The translations under genes were made by a program, and so were the position numbers. Shown here piece after piece: positions 39,280-47,500 of a DNA stretch of 64,000 bases. The notes beneath the pieces are model-generated. The model was not told where the DNA came from. It saw only the letters and a program-made list of their open reading frames with translations, and made no database searches. Numbering within the stretch: position 1 is the stretch's first letter; every line of letters starts with the position of its first letter. Source of the stretch: Falsiroseomonas bella (GTDB lineage: Bacteria; Pseudomonadota; Alphaproteobacteria; Acetobacterales; Acetobacteraceae); contig NZ_QGNA01000003.1 of NCBI RefSeq assembly GCF_003173615.1, forward strand, positions 1 to 64,000. Direction: 5' to 3'.

Positions 39280-40157
39280 GCGGAAGCTTCATGCGTATCC
39301 TCGACTGCCATTCGCACTGGGGAACCGAGCGCGGCTATCTGTTCCGCACGCCGGAGGCCCTGGCGCGGCAGGAAGCGATATGGCGCACCAAGGTGGAGTA
39401 TTTCACCGAGGACGGCATGTGCGACGAGTTCGTGCGGCACGACACCCGCGCCATTCTGGACCTTTCCTATCCGAAGTTCTGGCCGATCGAACGCATGCGG
39501 GAGGAGCACGACTACGCCTTCGACCTGGCGCGTCGTCGTCCGGACGCCATCGCCGGTCATTGGCTGCAGTTCGATCCTCGCCGCGCCTATGAGTCGATCA
39601 AGGAGTTCGAACGCGCGCTCGGCGCGGGCGCCGGCTTCGTCGGGCTTTGCGTGAACGGGCAGGTCACGGGCGTCCCGCCCAGCGATCCGCGCTGGGACGT
39701 GTTCTATCAGGCGGCGCAGGCGGCAGGCACGCCGGTGATGATCCTCACCGGCCTGACCGGCATCGGCCAGGGCCTGCCGGGCGGCGACGGTATCGAGCTC
39801 GACAACGGGCATCCGCGGCACATCGACCATGTTGCGGCGCGCTATCCCGGACTGCGGATCCTCGCGGCTCGTCCGGCCTGGCCATGGCAGGACGAGATGC
39901 TGGCCGTGCTGCTGCACAAGCCGAATGTGTCTTATGAGCTGCATGGCTGGGGGCCGCGCCGCTACAGCCCGGAGTTGCGCAAGGCGATCGCCACTTGGCT
40001 GCAGGATCGCGTCATGTTCGGCTGCGACTTCCCGGTCCTGCGCCACGCGAAGCTGATCGAGGACTGGCAGCGCATGGGCTTCGAAGAGGAGATCCTCGCC
40101 AAGGTCCTGCACCGCAATGCCGAGCGCTACTTCGGTCTGGGAGAGGAAACGCGATGA
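39276..40157 (+). CDS. Amidohydrolase-2 family protein
   Basis: The 293-residue metal-dependent hydrolase has L-D-C-H-S-H-W-G at residues 9-16 (the H-x-H metal motif). The late G-C-D-F-P-V-L motif near 250 has the metal-ligand Asp, as in the ACMSD/decarboxylase-like amidohydrolase-2 family. The central metal-ligand His is less clear: the region reads I-L-A-A-R-P-A-W-P-W where I-x-x-H-x-G is expected, so activity may be altered. It overlaps both neighbours by 4 bases, indicating one tightly coupled operon. Confidence 0.85.
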   Translation: MSGSFMRILDCHSHWGTERGYLFRTPEALARQEAIWRTKVEYFTEDGMCDEFVRHDTRAILDLSYPKFWPIERMREEHDYAFDLARRRPDAIAGHWLQFDPRRAYESIKEFERALGAGAGFVGLCVNGQVTGVPPSDPRWDVFYQAAQAAGTPVMILTGLTGIGQGLPGGDGIELDNGHPRHIDHVAARYPGLRILAARPAWPWQDEMLAVLLHKPNVSYELHGWGPRRYSPELRKAIATWLQDRVMFGCDFPVLRHAKLIEDWQRMGFEEEILAKVLHRNAERYFGLGEETR

Positions 40158-41134
40158 AGAACGCACTGACGCGCCGTGCCGCGCTGCTGGCGCCAGTGGT
40201 CGCCGGGATCCTGCCCGCTCCCGCCTCTGCGCAAGGGGCCTTCCCCAGCCGGCAGGTGCAGATCGTGGTTCCGTTCCCGCCGGGCGGCGCGACGGATCTG
40301 ATGGCGCGGCTGCTGACCGAACCCATGGCGCGGGACCTCGGCCAGCCCGTCATCGTGGAGAACCGCGCAGGCGCCACCGGCGCGATCGGCGCAACAGCCG
40401 TGGCCCGCGCGACGCCGGACGGCCACACGATCCTGATGGGCACGGCCAGCGTGAACTCCGTGCTGCCGGCGGTGCGCCCCGATGTCGGCTACGACACGCT
40501 CACCGACTTCGCGCCCGTCGTGCTGGTTGCGAGCTTTCCGAACATGCTGGTGGTCTATCCGGACGTTCCGGCGCGCACCGTGCAGGAGTTGATCGCGCTG
40601 CTGCGCGCGCGCCCCGATCAGCTGACCTTCGCGAGCAGCGGCATCGGGTCCTCGATCCACCTGGCGGGCGAGCTGTTCAAGCTGATGACCGGCACGCAGA
40701 TGACTCATGTGCCCTATCGCGGCAGCGCGCCCGCTGTGACCGATCTGCTCGCCGGCCGCGTCAGCATGATGTTCGACAACATGACGACGGTGTGGCCGCA
40801 TGTGCAGCGTGGCGCATTGCGGGCGCTCGGCGTCACCAGCGCCGGACGTTCCTCGCTTGCGCCCGAAGTGCCGGCGATCGCCGAGGTGCTGCCGGGCTAC
40901 GAGGCCACCTCCTGGGTCGGGCTGATGGCGCCAGGGCGCACGCCGGAGGCGGCGGTGGCGAAGCTGGCGCAGACGGCCGGCGCCGCCTTGGCTCTGCCCG
41001 CCGTCCGGCAGCGCATGACGGAGCTCGGCGCCGAGCCCGGCGGCGGCGGCCCCGCCGAGTTCGCGCGCTTCCTGCGGGACGACGTGGAGAAGTGGAAGCG
41101 CGTGGTGCGGGATGCCGGCGTGAAGCCGACGTAG
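40154..41134 (+). CDS. Bug/TctC-family tripartite transporter binding protein
   Basis: The 326-residue protein has a signal peptide (T-R-R-A-A-L-L-A-P-V-V-A-G, cleavage near A-S-A-Q). The Bug signatures follow: V-P-F-P-P-G-G-A-T-D, V-E-N-R-A-G-A-T-G-A-I-G, and H-V-P-Y-R-G-S-A-P-A near 195. Bug proteins capture carboxylates or related small molecules in the periplasm. No TctA/TctB membrane genes adjoin. Its cotranscription with an acyl-CoA ligase suggests the ligand is an organic acid that is then activated. Confidence 0.95.
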   Translation: MKNALTRRAALLAPVVAGILPAPASAQGAFPSRQVQIVVPFPPGGATDLMARLLTEPMARDLGQPVIVENRAGATGAIGATAVARATPDGHTILMGTASVNSVLPAVRPDVGYDTLTDFAPVVLVASFPNMLVVYPDVPARTVQELIALLRARPDQLTFASSGIGSSIHLAGELFKLMTGTQMTHVPYRGSAPAVTDLLAGRVSMMFDNMTTVWPHVQRGALRALGVTSAGRSSLAPEVPAIAEVLPGYEATSWVGLMAPGRTPEAAVAKLAQTAGAALALPAVRQRMTELGAEPGGGGPAEFARFLRDDVEKWKRVVRDAGVKPT

Positions 41135-41177
41135 GTGCCGGGCACCCGCGGCTTCGGCTCACGCGCATCCACCGACC

Positions 41178-41885
41178 TCAAGCCGGGGCGTAGTCCACGA
41201 AGAAGGTGGCGACCAGTCGGCCTCGAGCCGGGTCTGGCGACAGCAGCGACGTGTCCTCGATCACGCCGCTGTGGAGGGTGCAGCTCCGGTAGGCGAGCAC
41301 GCGGTTGAACCGGGCGGCGATCGCCGCGGTGCGGGCATACCCGGGGACGTCGGCGCCGGGGTATCCATCTTCGGGCCGCAGCCTCGCCAGCCCCGCAGTG
41401 CGGGCGGCGATGTAGCGTTCGCGCGTCTCCGGGCCGACCTGTTCGAGGCCGGTTTCGACCTGGCGATAGAACGCGGTGCCGCCGAATGGCGCTCCGCACA
41501 GGAAGTGCATGATTGCCACCCTGTCCGGCCGCGCGACATCGATATGCGGCACGCGCTGCAGCGGCGTGAGCTCGGCAGGCGATAGCGTCACCATCGAGAA
41601 GCTGCACTCGAAGCGCACGACCTTCATCGTGCCGCCGCCGAGCAGCCTGTTCACGATGGGATTGTGCAGGCGCGCGATCAGAGCCCGGGCATAGGCCGCC
41701 GGCAGACCGGCGCGGAGGCCCGGGAAGCTGCCCGGCGGCATCGCCTGCCACGGCCGTACGGCGCAGGCGGCGCCGCGCAACGCCGCGGCGCCCTCCGCCA
41801 CGTCGTCGATCACCAGCACCGGCTCACCCGACGCTCCCACGGGAACGACGTCGATCGTGAGGGACGGCGCGATCGCGAAGGCCAT
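41178..41885 (-). CDS. DUF6445 protein, 2OG-Fe(II) oxygenase-like
   Basis: The protein has about 235 residues and resembles the DUF6445 group found beside flavin-dependent tryptophan halogenases. A possible iron triad is P-H-I-D-V near residue 119, giving H-x-D, and L-H-S-G-V late in the chain, followed by R-G-R-L-V-A-T-F-F-V. ATG 41885 is preferred to a TTG at 41894. It diverges from the halogenase with a 96-base gap, so they may share control. Its biochemical role is not established. Confidence 0.75.
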   Translation of the reverse strand: MAFAIAPSLTIDVVPVGASGEPVLVIDDVAEGAAALRGAACAVRPWQAMPPGSFPGLRAGLPAAYARALIARLHNPIVNRLLGGGTMKVVRFECSFSMVTLSPAELTPLQRVPHIDVARPDRVAIMHFLCGAPFGGTAFYRQVETGLEQVGPETRERYIAARTAGLARLRPEDGYPGADVPGYARTAAIAARFNRVLAYRSCTLHSGVIEDTSLLSPDPARGRLVATFFVDYAPA

Positions 41886-41981
41886 GACGGGCAAGGTTGT
41901 CGAGTTCGCTTCGACGGCGCAAGCTTCATGCCATGCCTCGCGCGCCCCTGCGGCACGGCCTGGTCAAGCGAGCGGATAGCG

Positions 41982-43514
41982 ATGCGTGAAGCGATGCGGG
42001 TGGTGATTGCCGGCGGCGGCTCGGCCGGCTGGATGGCTGCGGCGGCGCTGTCGCAGTATTTCGGCACGCGCCTGTCGGTCAGCCTCGTCGAATCGGAAGA
42101 GATCGGGATCGTCGGTGTCGGCGAGGCGACAATCCCGCAGATCCGGCTGTTCAACGCGGGCCTTGGCCTCGACGAGCGCGCCTTCCTGCGCGAGACCATG
42201 GGCACGTTCAAGCTCGGCATCGAGTTCGTCGGCTGGCGGCGCGACGGCATGCGCTACTTCCACGGCTTCGGCGAGGTCGGCCGGGCCATCGGCCTGGTGC
42301 CGTTCCACCATTACTGGCTGCGCTACCGTCGGGAAGGCGGCACGCTGCCCCTCGACCGGTTCAGCCCGAACACCATGGCGGCGCGGGAGAACCGGTTCGG
42401 CGTGCCCGCCGGTGGATTCGCGGCGCGACTGCCTGCCTCGGCCTATCATTTCGACGCGACGCGCTACGCGGCGTTCCTGCGCCGCTACGCCGAGGCACGC
42501 GGCGTGATCCGGCGCGAAGGGAAGATCGTCAATGTCCGCCTCGACAGCGAGAGCGGCTTCGTCCGCGGGCTCGACCTGGCCGATGGCGGACAGCTCGAAG
42601 GCGACCTCTTCATCGACTGCTCGGGCTTCCGCGGGCTGATCATCGAACAGGCTCTGGCGTCCGGGTTCGAGGACTGGTCGCACTGGCTGCCATGCGACCG
42701 CGCCCTGGCCGTGCCTTCCACCGGCGATGGCAAGCTCGAACCCTACACGCGCTCGACGGCGCGCGAGGCAGGCTGGCAGTGGCATATCCCGCTGCGTCAT
42801 CGCACGGGCAACGGACATGTCTATTCCAGCAGCTTCACCAGCGACGACGAAGCGCATCGCGTGCTGCTGGCGAACCTGCCCGGCGATCGGCTCGCCGATC
42901 CGCGGCCCTTGAGCTTCCTCACCGGCAAGCGCCGGGAGATCTGGAAGAAGAACTGCATCGCGCTGGGGCTTGCCAGCGGCTTTCTGGAGCCTCTCGAATC
43001 GACCAGCATCCACCTGATTCAGGCTGGCATCGCGCGGCTTCTGTCGCTCTTCCCGGATCCGCAATGCGACCCGGTGCTGGTACGGGAGTTCAACCGGCAG
43101 CTCGACTGGGAATTCACCGCCGTGCGCGACTTCCTGATCCTGCACTACCACGTCACGGAGCGAGACGGTTCGGAGTTCTGGCGCTACTGCCGGGCCATGG
43201 CGATCCCCGACAGCCTGCAGGAAAAGCTGGAGATGTTCCGCACCTCTGGCCGGATCGTGCGGCAGAACATGGAGCTCTTCGACGTGCCGAGCTGGCTGCA
43301 GGTGATGTGGGGCCAGGGGCTGCGGCCTGCGGGGCATCACCCGATGGTTGATGCCGCCTCCGCCGCCGACCTCGCCGGCTACATCGCGATGAACGAGCGT
43401 GAGACGAGCGAGCAGGTCGCGGCCCTTTCGGACCACGCATCCTACCTTGTGCGGCTGGTCGGGGACGAGGGATCGGTCCCCAGCGAGCAGCCGACGGCGC
43501 GCGCCGCGCGGTAA
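41982..43514 (+). CDS. Flavin-dependent tryptophan halogenase family protein
   Basis: The 510-residue protein has the FAD-binding G-G-G-S-A-G-W at residues 11-17. Lys77 in T-F-K-L-G-I-E-F matches the catalytic lysine of PrnA (K79). The halogenase fingerprint W-x-W-x-I-P appears as G-W-Q-W-H-I-P near 263-269, and L-E-S-T-S-I-H lies near 345. Such enzymes make hypohalous acid from reduced FAD and halogenate indoles, peptides or other substrates. ATG 41994 is a possible alternative start. No flavin reductase gene is nearby. Confidence 0.93.
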   Translation: MREAMRVVIAGGGSAGWMAAAALSQYFGTRLSVSLVESEEIGIVGVGEATIPQIRLFNAGLGLDERAFLRETMGTFKLGIEFVGWRRDGMRYFHGFGEVGRAIGLVPFHHYWLRYRREGGTLPLDRFSPNTMAARENRFGVPAGGFAARLPASAYHFDATRYAAFLRRYAEARGVIRREGKIVNVRLDSESGFVRGLDLADGGQLEGDLFIDCSGFRGLIIEQALASGFEDWSHWLPCDRALAVPSTGDGKLEPYTRSTAREAGWQWHIPLRHRTGNGHVYSSSFTSDDEAHRVLLANLPGDRLADPRPLSFLTGKRREIWKKNCIALGLASGFLEPLESTSIHLIQAGIARLLSLFPDPQCDPVLVREFNRQLDWEFTAVRDFLILHYHVTERDGSEFWRYCRAMAIPDSLQEKLEMFRTSGRIVRQNMELFDVPSWLQVMWGQGLRPAGHHPMVDAASAADLAGYIAMNERETSEQVAALSDHASYLVRLVGDEGSVPSEQPTARAAR

Positions 43515-43555
43515 ACGATTATGCTGTGCATGTCGCGCCGGCGCACCGAGCCGCT

Positions 43556-43570
43556 GGCGGGCCGCCCGCC
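43556..43570. terminator. Candidate bidirectional terminator hairpin
   Basis: GGCGGG-CCG-CCCGCC is a short G+C-rich hairpin between the convergent halogenase and HlyC-family genes. It has a 3-base loop and no T tract, so support is modest. Confidence 0.3.
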
Positions 43571-43591
43571 GCTCCGCCGCCGCGAGGGAGC

Positions 43592-44170
43592 TCAGCCGGG
43601 CTGGGCGGCAGGTTCGGTCTTGCGCGCCCCCATCTTTTCCAGGAGCTCGGGTTCGACCAGCCGCGTGATCAGCGGATGGAGCCGCAGTTCGCCCGACTTC
43701 GCCACCTGACGGAAGCTGGCGATCACCGCGGCCGTGGTGGCCTTGTCGGTCGCGACGACGTCGAGCAGCCAGTTGATCGGGCCGCTGGTCCAGTCCTCGC
43801 CCTTCAGCCGGACTGGGAAGACGCCGGCCTTCACCTGCTCGCGGATGCGCGCATCGACCTCTTCGGACACGCTCGCCCATATCGCGAAGCCGGCCATGTC
43901 GGGTGCGGGCGCCGCGTCGGATTTCGGCGGGTAGGCGATGGCCAGGCGGTCGCGCAGCATCGGGTCGAGCACGAGGTGCTGCAGGTCGGCCAGCATCTGC
44001 GAGCGGTAGCGCGGCAGCATCATCATCGCCATCACCGCCTTGCCGAAGTTCTCGCGCACGGCCGACCGCACCTGGGCGATCTTGCGCGCCACCTCAGGGT
44101 CCAGCTGCTGCGCCGCCGCGGCGCCGGCGGCAGCGGAGCCCTCGGCGGAATCGTTCGTGCCCGCGTTCAT
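43592..44170 (-). CDS. HlyC-family toxin-activating lysine acyltransferase
   Basis: The 192-residue protein matches the HlyC/CyaC/RtxC family after an Ala-rich lead of ~20 residues. It shows F-A-I-W-A-S-V-S-E-E-V-D-A-R-I near 95-109 and D-W-T-S-G-P-I-N-W-L-L-D-V-V-A near 126-140, where Asp137 is the likely conserved acid. These enzymes transfer fatty acyl groups from acyl-ACP to lysines of RTX toxins in the cytoplasm before export. Where HlyC has S-P-L-H-R with its catalytic His, this protein appears to have L-P-R-Y-R-S (Tyr55). It diverges from the giant RTX gene across 336 bases, so the RTX protein is its obvious partner. Confidence 0.85.
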   Translation of the reverse strand: MNAGTNDSAEGSAAAGAAAAQQLDPEVARKIAQVRSAVRENFGKAVMAMMMLPRYRSQMLADLQHLVLDPMLRDRLAIAYPPKSDAAPAPDMAGFAIWASVSEEVDARIREQVKAGVFPVRLKGEDWTSGPINWLLDVVATDKATTAAVIASFRQVAKSGELRLHPLITRLVEPELLEKMGARKTEPAAQPG

Positions 44171-44506
44171 CGGCGTTGCCCGTACGGCTGCGTGGCGGCG
44201 AGACGCGACAGGACGGTCATGAAGCCCGTCGACGGCCTCTGCGCGCCACAGGATCGGATGCCTGGGGACGGTGACGCTGGCTGGTCAGGGATGTCAAGCC
44301 GGTGCGTTCGCCGACTGTTCCAGAGCTTCGTTGACCGGTCCGGTCACGAACAATTACAGTCGCGATCTGGGGTTTGATACGCAACGTCCGCTTTCGCCGG
44401 CGGGCGTATCGGTGAGCGACCCGTCGGTCGCGACCGTCCGAGCATCGATGCGCGGCCGCCTTGCCGGCAGCTGCGCTGGCGTGCCGGTACAGGGAGGCGT
44501 TCGTAC
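44171..44506. promoter_or_regulatory. Divergent promoter region of the HlyC homologue and giant RTX gene
   Basis: These 336 bases contain no gene. GATACGC (44376-44382) and GCGTATC (44404-44410) form a perfect 7-bp inverted repeat with a 21-base spacer. CGGTCGCGACCG (44425-44436) is a perfect 12-bp palindrome. Both lie 70-130 bases before the RTX start, which is where an operator or looping site would be expected. GGGAGG at 44492-44497 is the ribosome binding site of the RTX gene. Confidence 0.45.
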
Positions 44507-47500
44507 ATGGCCATCGGTCGCGACCTGTATCTCGCCATCCTGGCCCTGGATACTTACAACAGGGACTACGAACAGGTCGTTAAGCTCAGCGGGACCCATA
44601 TCGGCGACGCGCGGATCCTGTCGCGGGACACCGACCTCGGCCTGACGGACGCGATCTTCGACACGTGGAAGAGCCAGGGATTCCACGGCGTCGCGTACGA
44701 CAGCAGCGCGACCTCGATCGGCACCGATATCGCGATCTCCTACCGTGGCACGAATTTCGACTTCTCGTCCGATCCGGACGGCCTCGGCTCGGCCGGCTGG
44801 CGTGACATCGTCAACGGCTGGAGCGTCTTCGCCGGCGGCACCGCAGGACAAGCCGCGCTTGCCCTCGACCTGTACATCGCGGCGGCCGGGCCCGGGGCGG
44901 ACCTGCGCGCCGCAAGCATCTCCACCACCGGCCACTCCTTGGGTGGCGGCCTCGCTGGCCTGGTGGCCGAGACCTACAATCGCGGCGGGCTGCTGTTCGA
45001 CCACATGCCGTACAGCGCGGCGCTTCTCAGCCTCTACGTGCAGGCGCAGTTCGACCAGACGCTGCTGGATCGCTACTTCCAGGGCCAGGATCGCTGGCCC
45101 GCCTCGGACGCCGGAATCAGCGTCTTGTCCACCGAGGGCGAGGTGCTGAGCGCGCTGCGGCTTTCGCTCGCCGGCAGCATCCCATCCTTCGGCGGTCTGC
45201 GCAGCCCGGTGACGCTGCACTCGATGGCGCTGCTGGTCGACCTGATCTGGGCACGGGACAATGCCCGCACCGACTGGCAGCCGATCGGCAAACAGCTCTG
45301 GAACGCGTATTTCGACGCAGCCATCGCCGACACGCTCACGATTCCGGCGAGCCTGGTCGGGCCGACCGGCGCCTTCGCCACTGTCCTGCAGTCCGCCATC
45401 GCCTACTCGGCGCTCGACAGCGGAGAGCGACCCTTTGGCGACACGGCGATCTGGTCGATGTTCGGCGACGCGGATCAGCTCGGCGCCGTCGTGGGCGGAA
45501 GTCCGGCCACCTTCTTCGGCCAATACGTCCAGTTCGAGGTGAGCATCGGACTTGCCGGGATCCAGGTGTTCAAGGACGTCAAGCAGACCCTGGCCGACCT
45601 CCTCGTGCAGTTCGCCGGGGCGCTGGCGATAAGGGACATCGAGGGCAACGCCGAAGCCAGGCGCGGCATCCTGGACCTCTCGGACGACGAGCAGATCCTC
45701 GCCCTCGACGCGTCGACGCATCTCTGGGAAGACCTGCTGGGGCCGGGCATCAAGCCCCTCAACATCCAGAAGTTCCGCGACACCTACTTCGCCCAGACCG
45801 ACGAAGACTGGGCCGACACGCTGCTGCGCTGGACCGGGCTGCGCACGCTCGATGACATCGCCAAGGTCGGCTGGCAGGCCGACACCGCCGACATCTTCGA
45901 CCGCTACCACATGCGGACGCGCGACGACGTCACCTCAATCATGCTGCCCGAGCGCAGCTACGGGCCCGCCACCGGCACCGGCAACGCCGCCAGCGTGGAC
46001 CTGTTCGTCGGCGGGACGCTGGACGAGACGATCCTCGGCACGACCGGCAACGACCTGATCTTCGGCTCGGGCGGCGCCGACAGCATCGATGCCGGCGACG
46101 GCATCGACTTGATCAACGCCGGCACCGGGGCCGACACGATCACCGGCGGCGGCGGCAGGAACCTGCTGATCGGCGGCGATGGCAACGACACGCTGACCTA
46201 CGAGGGCAGCGCGGTCGGCAACGTGCTGACCATCATCATCTCCCCGGACATCGCCGACGAGGGCTTCGGCCTGATCGACCAGAACACCGTGCAGGTGCAG
46301 GTCCAGGGGGTGAATTCCGGCGGCGATTCGCTCGACGACATCGTCTTCGGCGTGGAGGAGCTGCGGCTCGGCGACGGCGCCGACGATGTCCTGATCCGCA
46401 AGGAGAACCAATTCGACCTGTTCCGTGATCCGCTCGTCATCGACCTCGGCGGGCCGACCGGCGCCGGCGGCGACGGCGACACCCTCCGCTTCGGCACGCG
46501 CGACCTGCTGTTCTTCGAGGACCAGGGCGTCTTCTACCGCAATGGCTACATCCAGACCGCGATCCCGGGCTCCGGCTTGCTGTATGGCGCCACCAGCCTT
46601 CTCTACGCCGGCCAGCCCCTGGCGGTGAACGGCCTCCTGCTGGCCGAAGAGTTCCTTGTCCCCAGCGACAAGGTCCGGTTCAAGGGCGTCGACAACGTCG
46701 AGCTGACCGACAAGGACGACCGCTTCGTCCTCGACAGCAGCGACGACGGCAGCCATTCCGGCAGCGGCGAGATCAAGGGCAACAAGGGCGACGACGTCTT
46801 CTACGTCACCAACGTCCCCGATGGCGACCTCACCCTCGACGCGGGCGAAGGCAACGACATCATCATCGTCACGGACGGGCAGGCGGTCGTCACCGCGGGC
46901 GGTCTCGGCCGCGACGTGATCATCAACGCCAGCGAGGGGGGGCAACTCTACGGCGACCTCGTCAACGGCACGCTCGTCGACGAGAACGGAACCGTCACCG
47001 CCGTTCCCGACACCAGCGAGAACGCGGACCATTTCTGGTTCGCACCCGGCACGACCATCCTCGACCCGCAGAAGAACGACATCCTGTCCTTCTACGGGGT
47101 GCCGCTGACCGGCGGCGATGCAAGCGCGACATCCGTCGCCTGGGCGCTCGCCGGGCCCACCGGCGCGATATCCGGCGCGATCCAGAGCGGCTTCAGCTTC
47201 TTCTCCGTCGCGGTCATGGGCTCCACCTTCGGACTGCTGAAGACCTACTTCGACACCTGGCTGCCCAACATCGTCTACCTGGTGACCGAAACGGCCGACC
47301 AGAACGGCCGGGTCAAGATGGCGATCATAAACCAGACCGACCTGCTGTTCCGTCTTGCGACAGGCGACCAGGCGCTGCCCACCCAGCAGGATTTCGGCGA
47401 TGGCCGGAGCTCCCTGACCGGCGTGCAGGTGATCCGGAACTTCGACTTCGAGGCCGGCAATTTCGGCCTGGGCGATGGGCTGTTCTTCGACGAGCTGAGC

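Noticed and set aside
41134-41146. GGTGCC-G-GGCACC palindrome after the Bug gene as a terminator
   Set aside because: The one-base centre cannot form a proper loop without opening most of the stem, and there is no T tract.
44345-44361. GTCAC-N6-TTAC in the RTX promoter as a fourth copy of the shared motif
   Set aside because: The central GTAAC is missing and no CTATNNT box is seen 60 bases downstream, so the resemblance is probably chance.
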